Below are positions 1 to 7,487 of a stretch of 35,206 nt of DNA, piece by piece; position 1 is the stretch's first letter, and each line of letters opens with the position of its first letter. Position numbers and translations under genes: made by a program. The notes under the pieces were generated by a model, which had not been told where the DNA came from, did no database searches, and was given only the letters and a program-made list of their open reading frames with translations. This DNA comes from Syntrophomonadaceae bacterium (GTDB lineage Bacteria > Bacillota > Syntrophomonadia > Syntrophomonadales > Syntrophomonadaceae), in contig JAAYJK010000103.1 of assembly GCA_012522955.1 (NCBI GenBank), positions 1 through 35,206 on the forward strand. Direction: 5' to 3'.

Positions 1-112
1 CTGGTAACTATAGCGGAGAGGTCACACCCGTTCCCATCCCGAACACGGCAGTTAAGCTCTCCTGCGCCGATGGTACTGCATTAATTTGTGGGAGAGTAGG
101 TCGTTGCCAGGA
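1..112 (+). rRNA. rrf: 5S ribosomal RNA
   Basis: The sequence carries the conserved 5S core (CCCGTTCCCATCCCGAACAC, then GTTAAGC and GGGAGAGTAGGTCG). The first eight bases (CTGGTAAC) pair with GTTGCCAG at 103-110, closing helix I. One or two 5' bases may lie before the window. It should be the last gene of an rRNA operon whose 16S and 23S genes lie upstream of the window; that part is inferred. No clear intrinsic terminator with a T-run follows it. Confidence 0.95.
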
Positions 113-244
113 TTTAATTTATTTCTGCTTAACTTACAGCAGAGCTGGAAAAATGTTTACAAGGGTAGATGGGATCAGTGGTTGATAGAATTTCTTGCCT
201 GGGCAAGGTATATGTGATAACATAAATTTGAACTTTAAAGGATT

Positions 245-279
245 GGAGAAAGAACATGCGCAAGTGTTTTCTGGCCTAA
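245..279 (+). CDS. Putative 7-codon leader peptide upstream of the ABC-F gene
   Basis: ATG at 256 opens a seven-residue ORF, MRKCFLA, ending at TAA 277-279. GGAG at 245-248 sits seven bases upstream, a well-spaced ribosome binding site. The codons for KCFL lie inside the 5' arm of a long-range hairpin (262-274 with 336-346). Short leader ORFs whose translation senses ribosome-targeting drugs are known for erm, cat, msr and some ABC-F genes; a role as a stalling peptide here is inference. The peptide has no sequence match that I recognise. Confidence 0.5.
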
Positions 280-346
280 ATGAATACTGGCAGGTCGGGG
301 GAAGAATAGAGATTCTTGCTATGGCCCTGCTGTGACCAGAACACTT
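262..346 (+). promoter_or_regulatory. Nested leader RNA hairpin of the ABC-F gene
   Basis: AAGTG(TT)TTCTGG at 262-274 pairs with CCAGAACACTT at 336-346, with a two-base bulge. Inside it GCAGG (290-294) can pair with CCTGC (326-330), and AAGAAT-AGAG-ATTCTT forms a small apical hairpin at about 302-317. The 5' arm overlaps the leader ORF, so a ribosome on that ORF would open the outer stem. This is the arrangement expected of an attenuator controlled by leader translation; the mechanism is inferred. Confidence 0.5.
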
Positions 347-416
347 GTTATGAACTGCAATAGTTGGAAGTTGCGAAGGTATACCTTTCGTGATTTAGGT
401 CTTATATAGCTTAAAG

Positions 417-460
417 AAGCTGTAGGTGACGAGTGTCTCCTGCAGCTTTTGATATTTTCT
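417..460 (+). terminator. Terminator-like attenuator hairpin before the ABC-F gene
   Basis: AAGCTGTAGG (417-426) pairs with CCTGCAGCTT (439-448), ten pairs with one G-T wobble and a 12-base loop. It is followed by TTTTGATATTTT. It lies directly before the ribosome binding site of the ABC-F gene rather than after a gene, so it fits a conditional terminator in the leader. A further imperfect hairpin (CGAAGGT/ACCTTTCG) lies at about 375-391. Confidence 0.55.
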
Positions 461-464
461 GGAG

Positions 465-2201
465 GTGTTTATCATACTGTTAAGCTGTCGTAGAATAAAA
501 AAATCCTTTGGAGATCGAACGGTATTAAAAAATATTGATATGGATATAGGCAAGGGTGATCGAATCGGTTTGGTTGGCCGTAATGGAGCAGGTAAAACCA
601 CCCTGGCTAATATTCTCACAGGTTCCCTAGATTTTGATGATGGGACCATTATTTGCACCCGCCAACAATTTAATATCGGCTATTTGCGGCAAACGGAGGC
701 AGAACCTGAGCTGTTTCTGAATGTGCTGAATATGGAAACAGAAGTCAATGGAGAATTCCAACGATTGTCCAGCCATCTGGGTATAAATCAGCTTAAGAAC
801 TGGTCAGGAGACAGGATGCAGAAACTAAGCGGGGGAGAAAAGACGAAAATTGCATTGACCCGAGTTTGGTCTGCCCATCCTGAGCTGTTGATTTTGGATG
901 AACCCACCAACCATATGGATTATCAGGGAATTAGTTTCCTCATATCCGAACTTTCGGCTTATAAAGGAGCGGCCATAATTATATCTCACGATCGTTATTT
1001 CCTGGATCGTACTATTTCGAAAATAGCTGAGATTGATAACGGGAAGCTGAAAATGTATCCAGGCAATTACTCTGCTTATCGGCAAAGGAGGCAAAAGGAA
1101 CGAGAAAGCCAATTACACCTCTATGAGTCTCAGCAGAAAGAGCAAAACCAAATTGAAAGAAAAATCAAGCAGCTAAAGAGCTGGTCTGATAAGGCTCACC
1201 GGGAATCACGGCAGAAGGCCGCAGGGAGGATGGGAGGCAAGGAGTACTATCGTAAAAAGGCCAAAAAGCGGGATCAGGCGGTAAAATCCCAGATCAAACG
1301 CCTGGAAAAAATGCAGCATGAAGGCAAAAGCCGTCCGGAAAAGGAGGCGCAGGTTATTTTTGATCTGACTGCACGAGACCAAGGAGGGAAACGTCTGGTG
1401 GAAGGCCAGGCCGCCGGCAAATGCTTTGGGGAACTGCTATTGTTTAAAGACAGTTCTTTTTATGTTAAACGGGGTGAAAAAGTAGGCATTTCAGGTTCCA
1501 ACGGATGTGGAAAGACTACGCTGATAAATATAATTGGAGGGCGTGAGAGCTTGAATGCCGGCAGTATTTTTGTGAGTCCATCCGCCCGAATTGCTTTTGT
1601 GAATCAAGAATTACCCCAGGGAGAGAAAGACACCGTATTGGACACCTTGAAGGCGGTAAAGCTGGGAGAAAGGAAAAATACCCTTCAGCTTTTGGTTAAT
1701 ATGGGCCTGGCCTATGATCGTATGCAAGTACCCATGGGAAAGCTCAGCCGGGGCGAGAGAATGAAGATTGCCATGGGTATGGGGATTATGGGTGAATATG
1801 ATCTGCTCATTATGGATGAACCCACCAATCATTTGGATGTCTATAGCCGTGAGGCTCTGGAGGAAAGCCTGATTGGATTTCCCGGGACTATTCTGTTAAT
1901 TTCTCATGATCGCTATTTCCTGGATAGGGTCTGCAATGTGATGCTGGTGTTTGAGCGACAAAGAATCAAACGAGTGGAGAGCAATCTTTCGGATTATTTG
2001 TCCAGTCAGTTGTCCCCAACGGCTGCTTCAGGGTCAAAAAATAATGATAACCGGGAGGAATTGCTATTAGTGGAAACCCAAATATCCAGGCTACTAGGTG
2101 AATTCAACCGTTACCAACTGGGGGAAGCAGATTATATAGCCCTCGATCTTAAATACCAGCAGCTTTTGCAACGGAAAAAAGCGCTCCAGAACAGGCAATA
2201 A
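465..2201 (+). CDS. ABC-F family ATPase, probable ribosomal-protection (antibiotic resistance type) protein
   Basis: About 575 residues with two ABC domains in one chain and no membrane segments, the hallmark of ABC-F. Domain 1 has Walker A GRNGAGKTT (about residues 38-46), signature LSGGE (about 121-125) and Walker B with DEPTNHMD. Domain 2 has GSNGCGKTT (about 344), LSRGE and DEPTNHLD. The inter-domain linker is long, charged and helical (RESRQKAAGRMGG, then EYYRKKAKKRDQ), resembling the drug-displacing linkers of the Vga/Msr/VmlR group rather than EttA. ABC-F proteins bind the ribosomal E site and change the peptidyl-transferase centre. A leader ORF plus terminator hairpin upstream fits inducible expression. 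The start is unclear: the first in-frame GTG (465) overlaps the GGAGG at 461-465, and no ATG, GTG or TTG stands at normal spacing. Candidates are ATC 471, ATA 474 or CTG 477. The drug spectrum cannot be read from sequence. Confidence 0.9.
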   Translation: MFIILLSCRRIKKSFGDRTVLKNIDMDIGKGDRIGLVGRNGAGKTTLANILTGSLDFDDGTIICTRQQFNIGYLRQTEAEPELFLNVLNMETEVNGEFQRLSSHLGINQLKNWSGDRMQKLSGGEKTKIALTRVWSAHPELLILDEPTNHMDYQGISFLISELSAYKGAAIIISHDRYFLDRTISKIAEIDNGKLKMYPGNYSAYRQRRQKERESQLHLYESQQKEQNQIERKIKQLKSWSDKAHRESRQKAAGRMGGKEYYRKKAKKRDQAVKSQIKRLEKMQHEGKSRPEKEAQVIFDLTARDQGGKRLVEGQAAGKCFGELLLFKDSSFYVKRGEKVGISGSNGCGKTTLINIIGGRESLNAGSIFVSPSARIAFVNQELPQGEKDTVLDTLKAVKLGERKNTLQLLVNMGLAYDRMQVPMGKLSRGERMKIAMGMGIMGEYDLLIMDEPTNHLDVYSREALEESLIGFPGTILLISHDRYFLDRVCNVMLVFERQRIKRVESNLSDYLSSQLSPTAASGSKNNDNREELLLVETQISRLLGEFNRYQLGEADYIALDLKYQQLLQRKKALQNRQ

Positions 2202-2332
2202 AAAATATAGTATTCATGTATGTCATAATTCAAGTACAATAAGTAAGGGTTGATCTGGGAGGATACTACCCACATGTCATCAATAATGCCCGCAGGTAAA
2301 TATGTTATATTGCATGAAACATGGAGAATTGT

Positions 2333-3268
2333 ATGTACAAGGATGAAGAATCGATACTGTTTGTAGTAAATCCTCGATCAGCTTCCGGCAGGACCCTGCA
2401 ACGTTGGAAAAACACTGAAAAAATGCTGTTAAATGCGCAGGTTCGGGGCTACCGTACAGCATATACCAGCAAGTCTGGTGAGGCCACCCACATCACTAGT
2501 AAGGCGATAAAAGGAGGGTATCAGCATATAGTTGCTGTGGGCGGCGATGGCACCATTAATGAGGTATTGAATGGTTTTTATGAGAATGGCCAGAAGATTG
2601 CAGAATCCTCTTATTTCTCCTTTTTGTCTACAGGTACCGGCAGTGATTTTCAGCGTATGTTCCCGGACCATGATTTTATAGGCGCTGTCCTTTCCATTAT
2701 CAGAAGAGAAAGAATTATCCATTGCGATACGGTCCGGGCTATTTACAGTTCCTGGGCGAAGAACCGCGAATGCCGATATTATATAAACACTGCCGATTTG
2801 GGTATCGGAGCTGAAACCTGTATGCGGGTGAACCAGAACACTAAGCACCTGGGCGGGTTTCTCACTTTTCTCTCTGCTGCCATTAGAACAATTATTGCTC
2901 ACCAGAACTTCCAAGCAGAAGTTCTGGTTGATGGTATAAAAGTTTTTTCCGGCTTGACCCCGGAAATTGTTGCCGCCAATGGACGCTTTTTCGGGGGAGG
3001 AATAATGATTGCTCCTGAAGCCGAAATTGGGGATGGGCTGCTGGACGTAGTAATTATAGAGGATATCAGCAAAGGAAAATTCCTCCTAAACATGCCAGCA
3101 GCTTACCGGGGTGATCATATTCGCCAGTCCTGTGTAAAAATGTATCAGGGTCAACGGGTAGATATTACCTGTTCCAAACCGGTTCCCCTGGAAACGGATG
3201 GTGAAAACCCCGGAACATCCAACACCAGCTTTGAAATACTGCCAGGCAATATCCTTCTGGCATTCTAA
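2333..3268 (+). CDS. Diacylglycerol/lipid kinase family protein (DagK/YegS-like)
   Basis: A soluble protein of 311 residues with the diacylglycerol-kinase catalytic fold. FVVNPRSASGR sits near the N-terminus, and GGDGTINEVLNGF (from about residue 70) is the nucleotide-binding glycine motif. Further on come a GTGSDF motif and a C-terminal beta-sandwich ending in a DGE segment. The family phosphorylates lipid alcohols such as diacylglycerol with ATP at the membrane surface; the substrate here is not determined. I chose ATG 2333 because GGAG at 2323-2326 lies six bases before it; the ATG at 2321 overlaps that site. The gene is 131 bases after the ABC-F gene and may be read with it, but no shared function is evident. 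Confidence 0.85.
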   Translation: MYKDEESILFVVNPRSASGRTLQRWKNTEKMLLNAQVRGYRTAYTSKSGEATHITSKAIKGGYQHIVAVGGDGTINEVLNGFYENGQKIAESSYFSFLSTGTGSDFQRMFPDHDFIGAVLSIIRRERIIHCDTVRAIYSSWAKNRECRYYINTADLGIGAETCMRVNQNTKHLGGFLTFLSAAIRTIIAHQNFQAEVLVDGIKVFSGLTPEIVAANGRFFGGGIMIAPEAEIGDGLLDVVIIEDISKGKFLLNMPAAYRGDHIRQSCVKMYQGQRVDITCSKPVPLETDGENPGTSNTSFEILPGNILLAF

Positions 3269-3290
3269 GACCAGGGCACGTTTCGAGACC

Positions 3291-3420
3291 ACTTAAAAAG
3301 AACCTGTTTGGTATCCTTAAGTAGCCGAAGGAGACGAAGGACCTTATCAACAATAGCGTATTATTGGTGTTTATACAGTTACAAGATCTCAGCATGATAC
3401 ATTTAAGAGACTTTTTCACT
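3291..3420 (-). repeat. MITE-like repeat, left copy (inverted relative to 34998-35137)
   Basis: The reverse complement closely matches 34998-35137: shared blocks include GTCTCTTAAATG, TCATGCTGAG, TCTTGTAACTGTATAAACAC and CTTAAGGATACCAAACAGG. The left copy lacks about 12 bases (CGTAAGCGAAGC) present in the right copy just after TCATGCTGAG. Its terminal repeats are degraded (CTTAAAAAGA and ACTTTTTCAC), so it looks like the older copy. It begins about 20 bases after the stop of the lipid-kinase gene. No transposase is encoded. Confidence 0.75.
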
Positions 3421-3572
3421 AGTCTCGCACGTTTCGTTCGTCTTATTTAGTTCTATGATTGTTTCAAACCCTAACAAAGGGGCAAATGGCCTGAAAGTGA
3501 GGCCCGATTTGCTTATAAACCACCATGATAAGAAAACACAAGCGATTATGAAAATTTGTGGCTATACCCGAC

Positions 3573-3591
3573 GGGCGGTCACAGACCGCCC
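3573..3591. repeat. Short palindromic repeat, GGGCGGTC-ACA-GACCGCCC
   Basis: A perfect 8-bp stem with a three-base loop, followed by CTACATATG. It belongs to the family seen also at 8388, 31290, 34740, 34805 and 34894, with a degenerate member at 3638. It lies in a non-coding gap. Confidence 0.85.
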
Positions 3592-3637
3592 CTACATATG
3601 TCTGCCTGAGATCCATATTAACGGTGCCAGTCTGTAG

Positions 3638-3655
3638 GGACGACCTGTGGTCGCC
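3638..3655. repeat. Degenerate short palindromic repeat, CGACC-TGT-GGTCG core
   Basis: It matches the hairpin at 34805-34823, but one G of the stem is A here, so the outer pairs are broken. It is preceded by the shared GTAGGG context. It belongs to the left composite repeat. Confidence 0.7.
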
Positions 3656-3684
3656 GAAACGGTTACCAATTTTCGGGGAACAAT

Positions 3685-4596
3685 TCATTTCGTGTGAACC
3701 TCTTGCATCCAGGCTACTGTTTCTGGTATACCATCTTCCAGGCTAACCAAGGGGCTAAAATTTAATTCTCTTTTTGCTTTAGATATATCAGGGAATTTTA
3801 TCTGAGTGGTAAAAGGCTCAGCATCCTTATACAGTACCAGATGGTCGCTTTTGCCCAGATGGTGCAAAACCAAATCAGAGATAAACTTCATGTCATGTAA
3901 TTGGCTTCCGGCCAGGTTATAGACTTGGCCAGGAATAAAATGATCGGTAATATCGGCCATGGATCTTACGCAATCGTCAATGTATAGGGATGTTCTTTGA
4001 TGATTAAGGTAAACCGTAAAAGGCAAATCGTGCAAGGCTCGGAAAGTAAATAAAGCTACCGCGCTTCTATAAGGCGTATAGTACTCACCGGGACCATATA
4101 CATTGAAAAGCCGGATTCTAACAGTTTCCGTATCGTGCATAGCTTCCGAATTAACAATTTGCAATTCGTTAACCCATTTGGATAGTGCATAGTCATTCAT
4201 TTGTCTGATTTCTTCCAACTCCATAATATCTTCGGCCATAATTCCATGATAATCTCCATAAACTTCTGAGCTGCTGGAAAATACCATACGAAAACGGTGT
4301 TTTTCTTGTAGACGAATTAGGTTTTTGGTACCTATAACATTGGTCATCCATAGCTGTTCATAGTATTCTTCCCCGTTCCATCTACCAAATTCAGCAGCTA
4401 AATGGTAGACTAAGTCAAAGGCGTAATCCTCTAATATTTTACTCAGCTGCCGGTATTGGCTAATGTCGCAACGCCAATACCGGTCTTCATGGCTGTGCTT
4501 GGTATCACAGGTCCATACCTCCATTCCTCTCCGCTTTAGTTCATTAACCAGTCTGGTACCTATGGTACCCTTTCCTCCTGTTACCAGTACTCTCAT
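3685..4596 (-). CDS. NAD-dependent epimerase/dehydratase (extended SDR family)
   Basis: 303 residues. The N-terminus has the Rossmann motif TGGKGTIG (residues 6-13); HLAAEFG follows at about 65-71, SSSSEVYG at 107-114, and the catalytic pair Y136-x3-K140 (YALSK). This is the plan of sugar-nucleotide epimerases and dehydratases such as GalE and RmlB; the exact sugar is not determined. It would supply a nucleotide sugar in the cytoplasm. GGGGG lies about six bases before the ATG. It is the last of three genes on this strand (glycosyltransferase, DNRLRE protein, epimerase), so a glycan-making role is likely. The final four sense codons and the stop lie within the composite repeat, so the C-terminal residues VHTK appear to come from it. 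Confidence 0.85.
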   Translation of the reverse strand: MRVLVTGGKGTIGTRLVNELKRRGMEVWTCDTKHSHEDRYWRCDISQYRQLSKILEDYAFDLVYHLAAEFGRWNGEEYYEQLWMTNVIGTKNLIRLQEKHRFRMVFSSSSEVYGDYHGIMAEDIMELEEIRQMNDYALSKWVNELQIVNSEAMHDTETVRIRLFNVYGPGEYYTPYRSAVALFTFRALHDLPFTVYLNHQRTSLYIDDCVRSMADITDHFIPGQVYNLAGSQLHDMKFISDLVLHHLGKSDHLVLYKDAEPFTTQIKFPDISKAKRELNFSPLVSLEDGIPETVAWMQEVHTK

Positions 4597-4690
4597 AGTA
4601 TTCCCCCATATTCCTAGTCCAGAAAAAAATCAAAAGATATTCTTAATAATCTCATATTATTCATCAATTGATAATTTGTTGTTAATAAGC

Positions 4691-4704
4691 GTGGTATTTA
4701 AATA
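4691..4704. other. Perfect 14-bp palindrome GGTATTTAAATACC
   Basis: It lies in the 141-base gap between the DNRLRE gene and the epimerase gene, upstream of the latter on the minus strand. It could be an operator or a weak hairpin. No T-run follows, so I do not call a terminator. Confidence 0.35.
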
Positions 4705-4737
4705 CCAAGGGGGTAGGTATAGTGTTAAGCAGCCCAT

Positions 4738-5283
4738 TTAATTAGGGTCAGAGCTGGACAGTGAAATCCCGGTGATGATTAACCTGGGCCAAGAGTCCGG
4801 GTTTTCTTCCCGACGGCTGCTAAAGGCTAGCAGACTATTATAATATTCTTCTCCAATTAAGATAAAACCATGGTTAACATAATTATGATTCAAGCAATTG
4901 TGTACCAAGACACTAATGTCTAATAATAATAAACCCTGCCAGCCAGCAGGGATAACAAATCTATGTTCTGGTACTGGGGAGAAAGGGATCATGGTATCCC
5001 AGGTAATTAAGCTTGCGTCCCATCCATCCAATATCCTATAGATACCCAGGTTGATTATTCTGACAGCACTCTCGTTTCTAGTTATATTTAACTGTAGATA
5101 TGCCTTTTGAATTTCCTGAGTTCCAAGCTTATCCAGATCAAATTGAAGAAGGGTACGGTACTTATCGTTATCTTGTCGATATCTGCCCATAAAAAGGGAG
5201 GAGTCAACTTGGCTTGAGTAGTTTTTGCTGGGAAAGTATTCGGATATGCATAGGTCTTTTATTGGCAGCAGTCTATATGTCAT
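4738..5283 (-). CDS. DNRLRE/CBM96-like domain protein without signal peptide
   Basis: 181 residues that look like a single DNRLRE-type beta-sandwich domain. The N-terminus has a DSSLFMGRYR segment and YRTLLQFDL; the middle has AYLQLNI and WDASLITWDT. The C-terminal half has LLLDISVLVHNCLN, NHGFILIGE, LLAFSSRREE and WPRLIITG. In the family these mark a carbohydrate-associated domain usually found on secreted or surface proteins. Here there is no signal peptide or membrane segment, which would suit a protein deposited on the spore surface from the mother-cell cytoplasm; that location is inference. GGAGG lies six bases before ATG 5283. It starts 45 bases after the glycosyltransferase gene on the same strand, so the two are probably cotranscribed. 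Confidence 0.65.
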   Translation of the reverse strand: MTYRLLPIKDLCISEYFPSKNYSSQVDSSLFMGRYRQDNDKYRTLLQFDLDKLGTQEIQKAYLQLNITRNESAVRIINLGIYRILDGWDASLITWDTMIPFSPVPEHRFVIPAGWQGLLLLDISVLVHNCLNHNYVNHGFILIGEEYYNSLLAFSSRREENPDSWPRLIITGISLSSSDPN

Positions 5284-5328
5284 GAGATACCTCCAGAATT
5301 CAAGCTGTGGATAGCATTTTCCAGCAGC

Positions 5329-6099
5329 TCAATAATAATATTTAATCGTTCCCCAATCCCTGCTTTCATTGCGCAATATTTTACCGCGTCTTTCCCGATA
5401 TAAGCTGGCATTCAATAGGTATTCAGGGGTTTGCTCTTTTCCGGTGTCATGCCTTTCATGATAAAGATGGACAGTTTGAGCCTGGGTAAGGCACAAACGA
5501 CATCCTTTTTTATGCAGGCGGTCCATCAAGTCGTTGTCGTCATAAGCAAAGCCAACAAAATCTTCGTCATATCCTCCAATAGCAAAAAACTCCTGCCTGC
5601 TTAAAGCCATAAGGAAGGGCAAGGTGGTGTTAAGGGTAGGGTAATTATAATAATCGAAGGCATTATAGGCCCCATGTTTCTGCTCCAAATGCTGCAAAAA
5701 TGATCCATCTTGGTCATCCATACCAATAGAAGTAGCTAAAAGCGTAGGTTCAAATAATACAGGCTCTGCCAAAAGTTCTATAGTGTTGTTGATATGAAAC
5801 ATCTCCGCACAGGAAATAATCAGAATATTTCCACGGGATATTCTAGCCCCGATATTTAAAGCAAAACCAGGGACTCGATATACCAGACCCTTTTCATTTC
5901 TATAACCGGTAAATACATACTTTAAATGCAAGGTGTTAGTAAATTGTTCGCAAATATTGAAAGTTAGATCTGGAATACCGTCATTGAGCACGATAGTCTC
6001 AAATGAAAAAGGTATATTTTGTTGAGCCAGAGAATAGAGATTCCATTTTAGTAAATGGGGCCGGCAAAAGGAGCTTATAAGTATAGAAATTTCAACCAT
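5329..6099 (-). CDS. Family 2 glycosyltransferase
   Basis: 256 residues of GT-A fold. ISILISSFCRP opens the nucleotide-binding half and ETIVLNDG follows at about 34-41. GYDEDFVGFAYDDNDLMDRL (about 176-195) is the acceptor and catalytic-base segment typical of the galactosyltransferase-like C-terminal module. At the place where a DxD metal motif is expected the sequence reads SCAEMFH (about 96-102), so metal binding may be unusual. It should transfer a sugar from a nucleotide donor in the cytoplasm; donor and acceptor are unknown. A GAGGAG site precedes ATG 6099. It heads a minus-strand set with the DNRLRE protein and the epimerase and is divergent from a second glycosyltransferase. Confidence 0.8.
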   Translation of the reverse strand: MVEISILISSFCRPHLLKWNLYSLAQQNIPFSFETIVLNDGIPDLTFNICEQFTNTLHLKYVFTGYRNEKGLVYRVPGFALNIGARISRGNILIISCAEMFHINNTIELLAEPVLFEPTLLATSIGMDDQDGSFLQHLEQKHGAYNAFDYYNYPTLNTTLPFLMALSRQEFFAIGGYDEDFVGFAYDDNDLMDRLHKKGCRLCLTQAQTVHLYHERHDTGKEQTPEYLLNASLYRERRGKILRNESRDWGTIKYYY

Positions 6100-6399
6100 A
6101 GCTTTCTCCTCTTCATTAAAACATGCTAGCGACTAGTGATTGCTTCTGGGCAAAAACATTTCTTTACAGATTACGCCGACAAATAGCTATTTATGATCAA
6201 AAGCGGAATTTTTGTTGGAGGGCTGGAGGTGTGCAGTGTAACAATATTCGCCGCAGGAATATATAGTAGATTAAGTAGCAGTTTTTTAGCTGTTACGTCC
6301 CCTGGTTCAAGCTGCATAATTGCCAATTAATAAAGAAGATAATGCCGTTCAGAGCAACTGCTAAGAATGCCTAGGCTTAAGGAATAGGAGGCAGCATGA
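6100..6399. other. Divergent intergenic region between two glycosyltransferase genes
   Basis: 300 bases without a credible gene. It must hold promoters for both directions. The stretch GGAATATATAGTA at about 6256 is AT-rich, but I cannot assign a sigma factor. An ATG at 6396 opens only a six-codon frame (MIGLPN) that overlaps the TTG start of the downstream gene. No repeat or strong hairpin was seen. Confidence 0.5.
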
Positions 6400-7239
6400 T
6401 TGGGCTCCCGAATTAATATTATTGCTTCGACCAAGTTAGATCAGCAGGCCGACTTTTCTTCTTACCCTGCTGCAGTACCACAAATGGAATTGAACACAAA
6501 TATTGAAGAAGCTAGGAAGAAGAAAGAAGAAGGCATGGAGGCAGATGCCGTATATGGAGTTAGTGTATTTACCTGTACTAACCGTCCCCAGCTAATGGAT
6601 CAAGTTTTTAATAATCATTTGCAGCAAGCTTACACCCCCTGTGAACTGGTAATAGTCCTGAACAACAATTCCATGGACCTGGAAGAATGGGAGCTTCGTG
6701 CCGCTCTTTATTCTAATATAAAGGTATTTCAGCTCGATGAAAAGGTGTCATTAGGCCAGTGTAACAACTATGCAATTCAGAATTGTTCTTATAATTATGT
6801 AGCCAAATTTGACGATGATGATTACTATGCACCTTATTATCTGAAAGATATGATGGCTGCGTTTAACTACAGTCAGGCAGACATAGTTGGCAAATCGTGC
6901 CGTTTTATTTATTTTAAGAGTAAATCCATCTTGGGTTTATATAGCCCTTGTCCAGAATTTTCTTATGTTAATTATGTGGTTGGGGCTACCATGGTTTTCA
7001 AAAAAGAAGTTTGGCAAAAAATCAAATTCCCCGATGTCACAGAAGGGGAAGATACCAAATTTCAGCAGGATTCCATTGATGGTGGTTTTAAGATCTTTGC
7101 CGCCGACAGATATAATTATGTAACAATCAGAGAGGAAAATCCTAATAAACATACCTTTCAACTGGATGACGATACATACATCAGCTATTGCCAGCGGCTT
7201 ATACCTATTAAGAATTTCTTGCCTTTAATTACCAGATAG
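6400..7239 (+). CDS. Family 2 glycosyltransferase with N-terminal extension
   Basis: 279 residues. An extension of about 50 residues, partly charged (EEARKKKEEG), precedes the GT-A core: GVSVFTCTNRP, then ELVIVLNNNS, then the acidic metal motif FDDDDYYAP at about 137-145. GATMVFKKEVW and EGEDTKFQQD follow, the latter being the usual acidic catalytic region. Donor and acceptor are unknown. The start is TTG 6400, with GGAGG at 6387-6391 eight bases before it; ATG 6396 is out of frame and stops after six codons. It is divergent from the other glycosyltransferase, and both lie in the probable surface-glycan island. Confidence 0.8.
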   Translation: MGSRINIIASTKLDQQADFSSYPAAVPQMELNTNIEEARKKKEEGMEADAVYGVSVFTCTNRPQLMDQVFNNHLQQAYTPCELVIVLNNNSMDLEEWELRAALYSNIKVFQLDEKVSLGQCNNYAIQNCSYNYVAKFDDDDYYAPYYLKDMMAAFNYSQADIVGKSCRFIYFKSKSILGLYSPCPEFSYVNYVVGATMVFKKEVWQKIKFPDVTEGEDTKFQQDSIDGGFKIFAADRYNYVTIREENPNKHTFQLDDDTYISYCQRLIPIKNFLPLITR

Positions 7240-7487
7240 GATCTTCAAGGCAAACTGCCACTTTCTTAATGAAGCTGCATATTAATGTATAAACTTTCTT
7301 TCCGTATGTTCATGCGATCAATTTCAGGCCTCAAACAAGCTAACTGGATGGTAGTGTTGCCAGGAAAAATTCTTGTATAAGAAAACCTGCTTAATCCTTG
7401 TTGATGTTCCAAGCGTAAGTTCACTTTAGAAGGGAGGGTCTTATATGACTTGTAATAAAGCCATAGGAAAGAACCTCCCCTATCTAA

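Larger units (their letters stand above)
3512..3699 (+). repeat. Composite repeat of about 190 bp, left copy
   Basis: It aligns in the same orientation with 34673-34868 over nearly its full length. Shared blocks include CTTATAAACCACCATGAT, AGAAAACACAAGCGA, the hairpin GGGCGGTC-ACA-GACCGCCC, GCCTGAGATCCATATTAACG and TTTTCGGGG. It contains two short hairpins, at 3573-3591 and a degenerate one at 3638-3655. Its right end runs into the last codons and stop of the epimerase gene. No protein-coding capacity is apparent. Confidence 0.8.

Noticed and set aside
2429-2914. Minus-strand frame of 161 codons inside the lipid kinase gene
   Set aside because: Antisense shadow of a gene with clear catalytic motifs.
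3455-3746. Short plus- and minus-strand frames in the repeat region
   Set aside because: They lie entirely within repeated, hairpin-containing sequence and lack start signals.
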